Assembly: GCA_012719335.1 (NCBI GenBank)
Contig: JAAYAO010000202.1
Location: forward strand, 1 to 8,518
Origin: Propionibacterium sp.
Lineage (GTDB): Bacteria > Actinomycetota > Actinomycetes > Propionibacteriales > Propionibacteriaceae
Direction: 5' to 3'
DNA: 8,518 nt
Shown here: positions 1-5,209 of the stretch, one piece after another
Layout of the letters: every line of letters starts with the position of its first letter
Position numbering within the stretch: the first letter of the stretch is position 1
Made by a program: the position numbers and the translations under genes
The notes under the pieces: model-generated
Databases searched by the model: none
Told to the model about the DNA's origin: nothing
The model's input: the letters and a program-made list of their open reading frames with translations, nothing else

Positions 1-594
1 GACGAAGGCTCCGGGCAGGGTGACCAGCCCGACGGTGCGGGTGGTGTCCAGGTTGGGCAGCAGGGATTCGCGGGTGCGTCGACCGATCATTTCACCGATC
101 GCCTCCGAGCGCACCAGCCCGATCGCCAGGCCGGCCTCGTACAGGCCGTGTTCCTCACGCAGGGTGGCGAAGGCGCGCCGGCAGATCAGGGTGTGGCCGT
201 TCATCGCGTTGCCGATGATGATGCCGAAGATCGGCACGATCGCCACCCCGGTGAAGGGCATCACCCCGGACGCGAAGATCACCGCCATCACCGGCACCAC
301 CCCGACCAGCATCGCCAGAGCCACCCAGCCGATACTGCGGCGGGCCTCCACCCGCCCGGCGGTGGTCCACACCGCAACCACGAACATTAGCGCCGCGAAC
401 GCCAACGCGGCCAGCACATGGGTCAGGGCGACCACGATGATCAACGACACCACGGCCAGTTGCAGCACCGCGCGCACCGCGGCCCACACCATCGATCGGC
501 CGAGCTGCAACCGGCCCAGCACCGACCAGGCCACCGCCACCCCCAGCAGGGCGACCAGCGCGACCGCCAGGTGCCAGGACGGATCTACCGTCAC
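1..594 (-). CDS. fetB: FetB/UPF0014-family ABC transporter permease (C-terminus off the left edge)
   Basis: This is the membrane subunit of an ABC exporter of the FetB (YbbM) type. In E. coli FetB works with the ATPase FetA in iron export and peroxide resistance; the substrate here is inferred. The frame is open from a GTG at 594 to the window edge (198 residues), with about 60 residues missing against the roughly 260-residue family length. Hydrophobic segments lie near residues 8-25, 36-57, 59-77, 88-109 and 115-130. Family signatures are RAVLQL (41-46), VPIFGIIIGNAMN (about 120-132) and LLPNLDTTRTVGLVTLPG (178-195), all close to E. coli FetB. The GTG sits inside the GTGA overlap with the dgt stop, so translation is probably coupled to dgt and the two form one operon. 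A FetA-like ATPase would be expected further left or elsewhere. The family call is firm; the metal specificity is not. Confidence 0.85.
   Translation of the reverse strand, partial: MTVDPSWHLAVALVALLGVAVAWSVLGRLQLGRSMVWAAVRAVLQLAVVSLIIVVALTHVLAALAFAALMFVVAVWTTAGRVEARRSIGWVALAMLVGVVPVMAVIFASGVMPFTGVAIVPIFGIIIGNAMNGHTLICRRAFATLREEHGLYEAGLAIGLVRSEAIGEMIGRRTRESLLPNLDTTRTVGLVTLPGAFV
591..594 (-). promoter_or_regulatory. GTGA stop/start overlap coupling dgt to the FetB-like gene
   Basis: On the minus strand the bases GTGA contain both the TGA stop of dgt and the GTG start of the permease. This 4-bp arrangement is typical of translational coupling by re-initiation. No clear independent Shine-Dalgarno is needed for the permease. 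Confidence 0.7.
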
Positions 595-1718
595 TCGCCG
601 AGCTCGTCGATCGACTTGGGCAGTGCGTCGACGTCCCAGTTCAGCTCCCGCACCGCGGTGTCGAAGGCGTACCGGTCGGTCATCCCCCCGATCCAGGTGA
701 CCGCGGCCCGCACCGCCTCGGGTGAGTCGGGGTCGGCCTCGACCCGGCCGGGCAGCTCGTGTGGACGGGCGGCGTAGTGCTCCACCAGCCCGTGCAGCAC
801 CGCAACCACCGCGTGGGCCTGGGCCACCGAGGCCGGCCGGGTGTAGATGCGTTCGTAGTTGAAGGCGCGCAGGGCGGCCAGTGCGGCGGCGGTGTCGGGG
901 TCCATCCCGACCACCCCGGTTTCGGTGCTGGATTCGACCACGGCGTGGACGAAGGTGCGGATCTGGTCGCGTCGGGTGCTGCCGCACACCTCGGTGATCT
1001 CGGCCGGCAGGTCGGCCAGGTCGACCACCCCGGCGCGGTGGGCGTCCTCGAGGTCGTGGGCGACGTAGGCGATCCGGTCGGCCCAGGACACGATCTCGCC
1101 CTCCACGGTGCCCGGGGCCGGGCGCGACCAGGAATGGTTGCGGATGCCGTCGAGGGTTTCGGCGCACAGGTTCAGGCCGCTCAACACCACATCGGCACCC
1201 CACGGCCCGTGGTCGTAGCCCTCGGGGATGAACGCGTCGAAGGCGTCCTCCGAGGCGTGCCCGCCGGGGCCGTGGCCGCAGTCGTGGCCCAGCGCGATCG
1301 CATCGGCCAGGGTGACGTTCACGCCCAGGCCGCGGGCGATCGAGGTGGCCACCTGGGCGACTTCGAGGGCGTGGGTGAGCCGGGTGCGCTGATGGTCGGT
1401 GGGATGCACCATCACCTGGGTCTTGCCGGCCAGCCGGCGGAAGGCGGTGGAGTGGATGATCCGGTCGCGGTCACGTTCGAAGCAGGTGCGTTCGCTGTCG
1501 GGTTCCTCCTCGATCAGCCGGTTGCCGGCACCCTTGGCCAGGGTCGCGCCGGGCAGCAGGATCAGCCGTTCGAGTTCTTCGCGTTCCTCGCGGCGCTGGG
1601 GTGGGCGTTGCCCGATCCGGGCGGTCGAGTCGCGGTGGGCGCGCACCAACTCGCCGTGATCGTGGCCGGCCATCGTGGTGGCCCATGCCTTGGCCCGCGG
1701 CATGAGTTCGTTGCTCAC
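591..1718 (-). CDS. dgt: HD-domain dGTPase-like deoxynucleotide triphosphohydrolase
   Basis: Enzymes of this family cleave dNTPs to deoxynucleoside plus tripolyphosphate, controlling dNTP pools in the cytoplasm. The 375-residue protein carries the HD metal site: H116 (RTRLTHALEVAQ), H145-D146 (ALGHDCGHGPGGH) and D214 (SWADRIAYVAHD). Upstream is the conserved block DRIIHSTAFRRLAGKTQV (about 85-102). The HD loop reads HDCGHGPGGH rather than the HDLGHPPFGH more usual in dGTPases, and the protein is shorter than E. coli Dgt (about 500 residues), so it belongs to the short dGTPase-like branch and true substrate preference is unknown. The GTG at 1718 is chosen because a perfect AGGAGG lies 7 nt upstream; the longer open frame to 1910 would translate intergenic repeats into an Arg/Pro-rich tail. 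The stop overlaps the fetB start by 4 bp. No confident promoter was seen in the repeat-filled upstream gap. Confidence 0.9.
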   Translation of the reverse strand: MSNELMPRAKAWATTMAGHDHGELVRAHRDSTARIGQRPPQRREEREELERLILLPGATLAKGAGNRLIEEEPDSERTCFERDRDRIIHSTAFRRLAGKTQVMVHPTDHQRTRLTHALEVAQVATSIARGLGVNVTLADAIALGHDCGHGPGGHASEDAFDAFIPEGYDHGPWGADVVLSGLNLCAETLDGIRNHSWSRPAPGTVEGEIVSWADRIAYVAHDLEDAHRAGVVDLADLPAEITEVCGSTRRDQIRTFVHAVVESSTETGVVGMDPDTAAALAALRAFNYERIYTRPASVAQAHAVVAVLHGLVEHYAARPHELPGRVEADPDSPEAVRAAVTWIGGMTDRYAFDTAVRELNWDVDALPKSIDELGE

Positions 1719-1725
1719 CTGTGTT

Positions 1726-1731
1726 CCTCCT
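1726..1731 (-). promoter_or_regulatory. Shine-Dalgarno AGGAGG deciding the dgt start
   Basis: The minus strand reads AGGAGG, then 7 nt, then GTG. This is a perfect anti-16S match at good spacing. It fixes the dgt start at 1718 and excludes the longer open frame. Confidence 0.85.
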
Positions 1732-1769
1732 GCATGTGACGCCCGGGGTTCGGCGCGTGGGGGTGGGCG

Positions 1770-1814
1770 GGGGTTTCGACCCGGTCGCGCACAGCGCGAC
1801 CGGCTCAACCAGCG
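1770..1814. repeat. REP-like hairpin element upstream of dgt
   Basis: The element runs GGGGTTTCGAC (1770-1780), a perfect 10-bp inverted repeat (1781-1790 and 1794-1803) around an ACA loop, then CTCAACCAGCG (1804-1814). The 11-base left end and the 13-base right end (GGCTCAACCAGCG, 1802-1814) recur exactly in the element at 7914-7957, 6 kb away, while the hairpin stem differs in sequence but not in form. Conserved flanks around a covarying stem are typical of a dispersed bacterial palindromic repeat. It lies in the leader or promoter region of dgt; a role is not shown. Confidence 0.8.
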
Positions 1815-1905
1815 CAGTGGGGGCGTCCGGCGCGTCCGACTAACCAGCGTAGTGGGGGGCGTCCGGCGCGTCCGGCACAACCAGCCTAATGGGACGTCCG
1901 GCGCG
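1807..1905. repeat. Degenerate 35-37 bp tandem repeat tail (about 2.8 units)
   Basis: Units begin AACCAGC at 1807, 1842 and 1879 (periods 35 and 37). Each carries a purine-rich stretch (GTGGGGG-like) followed by GCGTCCGGCGCGTCCG or a variant; the third unit is the most diverged and shortened. The first unit starts inside the right end of the REP-like element, so the array looks like repeated copies of the element's end. The unit sequence contains weak TANNNT matches on the minus strand (for example TAGGCT at 1888-1883), but none is convincing as a dgt promoter. Confidence 0.75.
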
Positions 1906-1918
1906 AACACCGGCGCAT

Positions 1919-1991
1919 ATGCTCACCAAAAGTGCAAAATGGTCGCCAAAATGCTGTCTTTTTGGTGAGCATGTGCAGTTTTGGTGAGCAT
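1919..1991. repeat. 73-bp palindrome built from four copies of TTTTGGTGAGCAT
   Basis: Two copies lie on the minus strand (1919-1931 exact; 1939-1951 as TTTTGGCGACCAT, two changes) and two on the plus strand (1960-1972 and 1979-1991, both exact). Copies within each pair are 19-20 bp apart, and a TGCA core sits between the copies of each pair. The whole folds as one imperfect inverted repeat with a stem of about 32 bp and an 8-nt loop (1952-1959). It is distinctly AT-richer than its surroundings. It lies 16 bp beyond the dusB stop and about 200 bp upstream of dgt, so it could end dusB transcription, act as a multi-site operator for dgt, or be a second dispersed repeat family. Confidence 0.85.
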
Positions 1992-2007
1992 CTGGGTAGT
2001 GGACGGC

Positions 2008-3156
2008 TCAGCCGCCGGAAACGTCGGATTCGGCGGCCGCGAGGTCCAGATCGAGGCCGCAGCGGTCGTCCAGCCAGCCCTGGGGCACCACCACCCGCTC
2101 GCGCGGTGAGCCCTGTCGGCCGCGCGGGGCACCCAGGATCTCGGCCGGGAAGGCAACCCGTTGGTCAAGTTTCGCCAACTGTTCATCCAGATCGGCCAGG
2201 GAGGACACCAGGCCCAGACCGTGGCGGACCTCCCCGCCCACCGGGAAGCCCTTGAAGTACCAGGCCATGTGTTTGCGCAGGTCGGTCAAGCCGCGCTCCT
2301 CCCCCATCAACCCGGCCAGCAGCACCGCGTGACGGCGCACCATCACCGCCACCTCCCCCAGGGTCGGCAGCTCCCGATGCTCCCGGCCGGTGAAGGCCGC
2401 GGCCAGGTCGGCGAACAGCCAGGGACGACCCAGGCAGCCGCGTCCGATCACCACCCCGGCGCACCCGGTCTCGGCCACCATCGCCAGGGCGTCGCCGGCC
2501 TCCCAGATGTCACCGTTGCCGAGCACCGGAATGTCCACCGCCTCGACGAGGGCCGCGATCGCGGTCCAGTCGGCCTCCCCCGAATAGGCCTGGACGACGG
2601 TGCGTCCGTGCAGGCCGATCGCGGCACACCCGGTGTCGGCGGCGATCCGGCCGGCGTCCAGGTAGGTCAGGTGGTCGTCGTCGATGCCCATCCGGGTCTT
2701 CATCGTGACCGGCACCCCGTGGGCGTCCCCGGCCTCGACGGTGCGGCGCAGGATCGCCTCCAGCAGATCCCGCTTCCAGGGCAACGCTCCGCCGCCGCCC
2801 TTGCGGGTCACCTTCGGCACCGGGCAACCGAAGTTCAGGTCGACGTGCTGCACCCCGAAGTCCTCGCACAGAATGTGGGTGGCTTCGGCCATCGTGCCCG
2901 GATCGACGCCGTACAACTGCACCGACCGGACGGTCTCACCCGGGTCGAACTGCAACATCGAGATGGTCTTGCGGTCGCGTTCGACCAGGCCACGGGAGGT
3001 GATCATCTCGCACACGTACAACCCGGCGCCCTGCTCGCGGCACAGTTGGCGGTAGGCGGCGTTGGTCACCCCGGCCATCGGCGCCAGGATCACCGGTACG
3101 TCGACCTGCACCGCTCCCGGACGGGACGGCGCATCGAGAATCAGGGCTGAACTCAC
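2008..3156 (-). CDS. dusB: tRNA-dihydrouridine synthase DusB-type
   Basis: This FMN enzyme reduces uridine to dihydrouridine in tRNA D-loops with NADPH. The 382-residue protein shows the Dus TIM barrel: APMAGV (25-30, FMN site), the catalytic loop DLNFGCPVPKVTRKGGGG with C111, K153 and R155 in MKTRMG, GLHGRT with H183, GNGDIW (213-218, phosphate grip) and GRGCLGRPW (239-246). The helical tRNA-binding tail includes HMAWYFKGFP. Length matches actinobacterial members. The start is the GTG at 3156; no Shine-Dalgarno precedes it, but a TAGAAT box ends 6 nt upstream, so the message is probably leaderless. It follows the SDR gene on the same strand after 51 bp and precedes dgt. The family is certain; the Dus subclass and exact tRNA position are inferred. 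Confidence 0.95.
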   Translation of the reverse strand: MSSALILDAPSRPGAVQVDVPVILAPMAGVTNAAYRQLCREQGAGLYVCEMITSRGLVERDRKTISMLQFDPGETVRSVQLYGVDPGTMAEATHILCEDFGVQHVDLNFGCPVPKVTRKGGGGALPWKRDLLEAILRRTVEAGDAHGVPVTMKTRMGIDDDHLTYLDAGRIAADTGCAAIGLHGRTVVQAYSGEADWTAIAALVEAVDIPVLGNGDIWEAGDALAMVAETGCAGVVIGRGCLGRPWLFADLAAAFTGREHRELPTLGEVAVMVRRHAVLLAGLMGEERGLTDLRKHMAWYFKGFPVGGEVRHGLGLVSSLADLDEQLAKLDQRVAFPAEILGAPRGRQGSPRERVVVPQGWLDDRCGLDLDLAAAESDVSGG

Positions 3157-3162
3157 CGCGCC

Positions 3163-3168
3163 ATTCTA
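3163..3168 (-). promoter_or_regulatory. -10 box TAGAAT for a leaderless dusB transcript
   Basis: The minus strand reads TAGAAT, then 6 nt, then the dusB GTG. Transcription starting about 7 nt past the box would begin on the start codon itself. No good -35 hexamer is seen at 16-18 bp upstream, which is common for actinobacterial promoters. Confidence 0.5.
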
Positions 3169-3202
3169 GGGTGCCGAGCCGGCCCCGGCCCGCGCCCGGA
3201 AA

Positions 3203-3215
3203 GTCGCTCAGCGAC
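3203..3215 (-). terminator. Short hairpin across the SDR stop codon followed by UUU
   Basis: On the minus strand GTCGC, TGA, GCGAC forms a perfect 5-bp stem whose loop is the SDR stop codon. It is followed directly by TTT. The stem is short and the U run minimal, so it is at best a weak terminator between the SDR and dusB. Confidence 0.25.
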
Positions 3216-3981
3216 GCCGGTGCCCGGTGGCCCGGTAGAGCGCAGCCACCGCCGACGGAAACACCCGCGCCCACGGCGCGATCAGGGCCCACCGCCACGG
3301 GGCGTAGGTGTCCTTGTCGGGGCGGTACTGCAGACAGTGGGCGACGGTGTCGGCCACCTGCTCCACGGTCATCTTGCCGACCAGGGCTTCCACCCGGGGC
3401 ACCCGCTGCACCGAGTCGGGGTTGGCCTCGAAGTAGTCGCTGTGCACCCGGGTGGGGCTGAGGGATCCCACCTGCAGGCCGGTGCCCCACAGATCCTGAC
3501 GCAGCGCTTCGGTGAACCCGCGCACCGCGAACCGGGCCGCGGCATAGCCGACCGCGCCCGGCCAGGGCACCACCGCCACCGGCGAGTTGATGGCGAAGAT
3601 GGTGCCCGAGCCGCGGGCCAGCATCGGTTCGATGAAGCCGCGGGTGACGTGGAAGGTCGCCAGATAGGGCACGGCCATCTGCTCGGCGGCCTCCCGGTTG
3701 GAGGTCTCCTCGATGGAGGTGAACCGCCCGGCGCCGGCGTTGTTGATCACCACATCGGGCACCCCGTGGGTGGCGACGATCTCGGCGCACACCCGGCTCA
3801 CATCGTCCCCGACGGCCAGGTCCACCGGGTGGGCGTGTCCGCCGATCCGCTCGGCCAGCTCGTGCAACCGGTCGGCCCGGCGAGCCAGCATCACCACCCG
3901 GTCGCCGTCGGCGGCGAGCCGTTGTGCGATTGCCGCACCGATTCCGCCCGACGCACCGGTTACCACCACCAAACGATCCAT
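3208..3981 (-). CDS. SDR-family NAD(P)-dependent oxidoreductase with degenerate catalytic tetrad
   Basis: A classical-length short-chain dehydrogenase/reductase (257 residues, one Rossmann domain, no signal peptide). The cofactor motif TGASGGIG is at 8-15, and R34-R35 after strand 2 suggest NADP(H). NNAG (80-83) stabilises the sheet. The catalytic Ser is S133 (AINSPVA) and the Tyr is Y146, 13 residues on as usual. The lysine of YxxxK is R150 (YAAAR), and the tetrad Asn position aligns with P105 (MAVPYLATFHV). The active site thus reads P-S-Y-R in place of N-S-Y-K. The substrate is unknown. The ATG at 3981 starts exactly at the cofactor strand and lies 7 nt after a TAGACT box, so it is probably leaderless. 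It is transcribed divergently from the PLP-protein gene across 25 bp, suggesting shared control. Confidence 0.9.
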   Translation of the reverse strand: MDRLVVVTGASGGIGAAIAQRLAADGDRVVMLARRADRLHELAERIGGHAHPVDLAVGDDVSRVCAEIVATHGVPDVVINNAGAGRFTSIEETSNREAAEQMAVPYLATFHVTRGFIEPMLARGSGTIFAINSPVAVVPWPGAVGYAAARFAVRGFTEALRQDLWGTGLQVGSLSPTRVHSDYFEANPDSVQRVPRVEALVGKMTVEQVADTVAHCLQYRPDKDTYAPWRWALIAPWARVFPSAVAALYRATGHRRR

Positions 3982-3988
3982 ACCGGTG

Positions 3989-3994
3989 AGTCTA
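3989..3994 (-). promoter_or_regulatory. -10 box TAGACT for a leaderless SDR transcript
   Basis: The minus strand reads TAGACT, 7 nt, then the ATG at 3981. This spacing puts the likely transcription start on or next to the start codon. There is no Shine-Dalgarno. The box shares its TA with the opposing -10 box at 3993-3998. Confidence 0.55.
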
Positions 3995-3998
3995 GGAT
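3993..3998 (+). promoter_or_regulatory. -10 box TAGGAT for a leaderless PLP-protein transcript
   Basis: TAGGAT is followed by 8 nt and the ATG at 4007. The AGG at 4002-4004 is too close to the ATG to act as a Shine-Dalgarno, so leaderless initiation fits best. It overlaps the minus-strand box by two bases. Confidence 0.55.
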
Positions 3999-4006
3999 CC
4001 GAGGTC

Positions 4007-5209
4007 ATGGACGCATCGATGGCCGCCGACCTCACCGGGGCGTTGGCCCGGGCCGGGTACGCCGGCCGGCCGGTGGCGGTGCTCGACCTGGACGCGGTCG
4101 ACCACAACCTGGCCGATCTGCGTCGCCGGGCCGGTGCGACCCCGATTCGGGTGGCATCCAAATCGTTGCGGGTGCACCGGTTGCTCGAACACTGTCTGGC
4201 CACCGACGGGTTCGCCGGGGTGTTGTGTTTCACCCTGACCGAGGCGCTGTGGCTGGCCGACCGGGGCCACCGGGATCTGGTGGTCGGCTACCCCACCACC
4301 GACATCGCCGGGCTACGGCGGTTGGCCGATGACGAGCGGGCCCGGTCGGCGATCACCCTGATGGTCGACTCGACCGACCACCTCGACCTGATCGACGCCG
4401 CGGTACCCGACCACGGCGAGCTGCGCATCGCCCTGGAACTGGACGCCGCCTATGCCCCGGCCCGTGGGGTCAGGTTCGGTGCCCTGCGATCCCCGGTGCG
4501 CACCCCCGCCGCACTCGTCGGGTTGGCCCAACGCGTGCAGGGGCGGGCCGGTTTCCGGGTCGTCGGGCTGATGATCTACGAGGCGCAACTGGCCGGGGTT
4601 GCCGATGTCGGCACGTCGGCCTACCGCCGTGCGGTGCGGGCGATGAAGCAGCGGTCGGCCCGAGAACTCGCCGGACGACGGGCCGCGGCGGTGGCGGCGG
4701 TCGGCGAGGTGTGCGATCTCGAGTTCGTCAACGGCGGCGGCACCGGGTCGTTGGAGACCACCTGTGCCGAACCGGCGGTCACCGAGGCTGCGGCCGGGTC
4801 GGGCATCGTCGGCCCGGGCCTGTTCGACGGCTACCGCGCCTTCCGGCCCCGTCCGGCCCTGCACATCGGCGTACCGGTGGTGCGGCGACCCGCACCCGGG
4901 GTGGTCACCCTGCTCGGCGGCGGTTGGGTCGCCTCGGGGCCCCCGGGCCGCGACCGGTTACCGACCATCGCCTGGCCGCCGGGCGTGCGCTACGCCCGCG
5001 ACGAAGCCGCCGGTGAGGTGCAGACCCCACTGCTCGGGCCGGCCACCGACGACCTTTCGATCGGCGACACCGTGTGGCTGCGCCATGCCAAGGCCGGCGA
5101 GCCGGCCGAACGGGTGGACGAGTACCTGGTGGTGCGCCGGATCGACGAGCGGTTGAAGGTGATCGACCGCTGGCCGACCTACCGGGGTGAAGGTCTGGTG
5201 ACCCTGTGA
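4007..5209 (+). CDS. PLP-dependent alanine-racemase-fold enzyme (amino acid deaminase/aldolase type)
   Basis: A 400-residue fold-type III PLP protein related to D-threonine aldolase and D-serine dehydratase. The N-terminal alanine-racemase barrel starts at VAVLDLDAVDHNL (about 23-35), with the probable PLP lysine K52 in RVASKSLR. GLMIYEAQLAG (187-197) is a characteristic strand, and NGGGTGS (242-248) is the likely phosphate-binding loop. The C-terminal beta domain carries H360 in WLRHAKAGE. The D-serine dehydratase/D-threonine aldolase relatives use a His plus a Cys or Asp there to bind a metal; no Cys follows H360 closely. Members of this group are usually annotated as amino acid deaminase/aldolase, but the substrate is unknown. 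The ATG at 4007 is chosen over a longer frame that reads back through the SDR gene. The stop overlaps the oxidase start by 4 bp, forming a two-gene operon. Confidence 0.85.
   Translation: MDASMAADLTGALARAGYAGRPVAVLDLDAVDHNLADLRRRAGATPIRVASKSLRVHRLLEHCLATDGFAGVLCFTLTEALWLADRGHRDLVVGYPTTDIAGLRRLADDERARSAITLMVDSTDHLDLIDAAVPDHGELRIALELDAAYAPARGVRFGALRSPVRTPAALVGLAQRVQGRAGFRVVGLMIYEAQLAGVADVGTSAYRRAVRAMKQRSARELAGRRAAAVAAVGEVCDLEFVNGGGTGSLETTCAEPAVTEAAAGSGIVGPGLFDGYRAFRPRPALHIGVPVVRRPAPGVVTLLGGGWVASGPPGRDRLPTIAWPPGVRYARDEAAGEVQTPLLGPATDDLSIGDTVWLRHAKAGEPAERVDEYLVVRRIDERLKVIDRWPTYRGEGLVTL
5206..5209 (+). promoter_or_regulatory. GTGA stop/start overlap coupling the PLP protein to the lactone oxidase
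   Basis: The TGA stop at 5207-5209 and the GTG start at 5206-5208 share GTGA. The nearest purine-rich stretch (GAAGG, 5189-5193) is 12 nt away, too far for normal initiation, so coupled re-initiation is likely. Confidence 0.7.

Noticed and set aside
20..700. Plus-strand open frame opposite the FetB-like gene and the dgt end (226 codons)
   Set aside because: The minus strand encodes a clear FetB-type permease with membrane segments; the plus frame is Arg/Ala/Thr/Ser-rich noise.
759..1739. Long plus-strand open frame opposite dgt (326 codons)
   Set aside because: It is Gly/Val/His-rich low-complexity sequence typical of the strand opposite a GC-rich gene, with no recognisable domain.
1719..1910. 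N-terminal extension of the dgt reading frame by 64 residues
   Set aside because: It translates the tandem repeat region into Arg/Pro-rich sequence, and a perfect AGGAGG with correct spacing marks the GTG at 1718.
1761..1991. Insertion sequence remnant or att site upstream of dgt
   Set aside because: There is no transposase fragment, target-site duplication or tRNA gene; the structure is explained by palindromic repeats.
2161..3150. Long plus-strand open frame opposite dusB (329 codons)
   Set aside because: The minus strand encodes an intact DusB; the opposite frame shows only GC-bias composition.
3153..3164. Three-codon upstream frame (ATG GCG CGG TGA) overlapping the dusB start
   Set aside because: Its ATG overlaps the -10 box, so a transcript from that promoter would not contain it. 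It would matter only on read-through RNA from the SDR.
3698..4006. N-terminal extension of the PLP-protein frame
   Set aside because: The added 103 residues read antisense through the SDR gene and resemble no family; the barrel starts shortly after the ATG at 4007.
3982..4233. N-terminal extension of the SDR frame
   Set aside because: The extension lies inside the divergent PLP-protein gene, and the Rossmann strand begins right after the ATG at 3981.
3220..4332. Plus-strand open frame across the SDR and the PLP-protein start (370 codons)
   Set aside because: It spans two real genes in other frames and has shadow composition.
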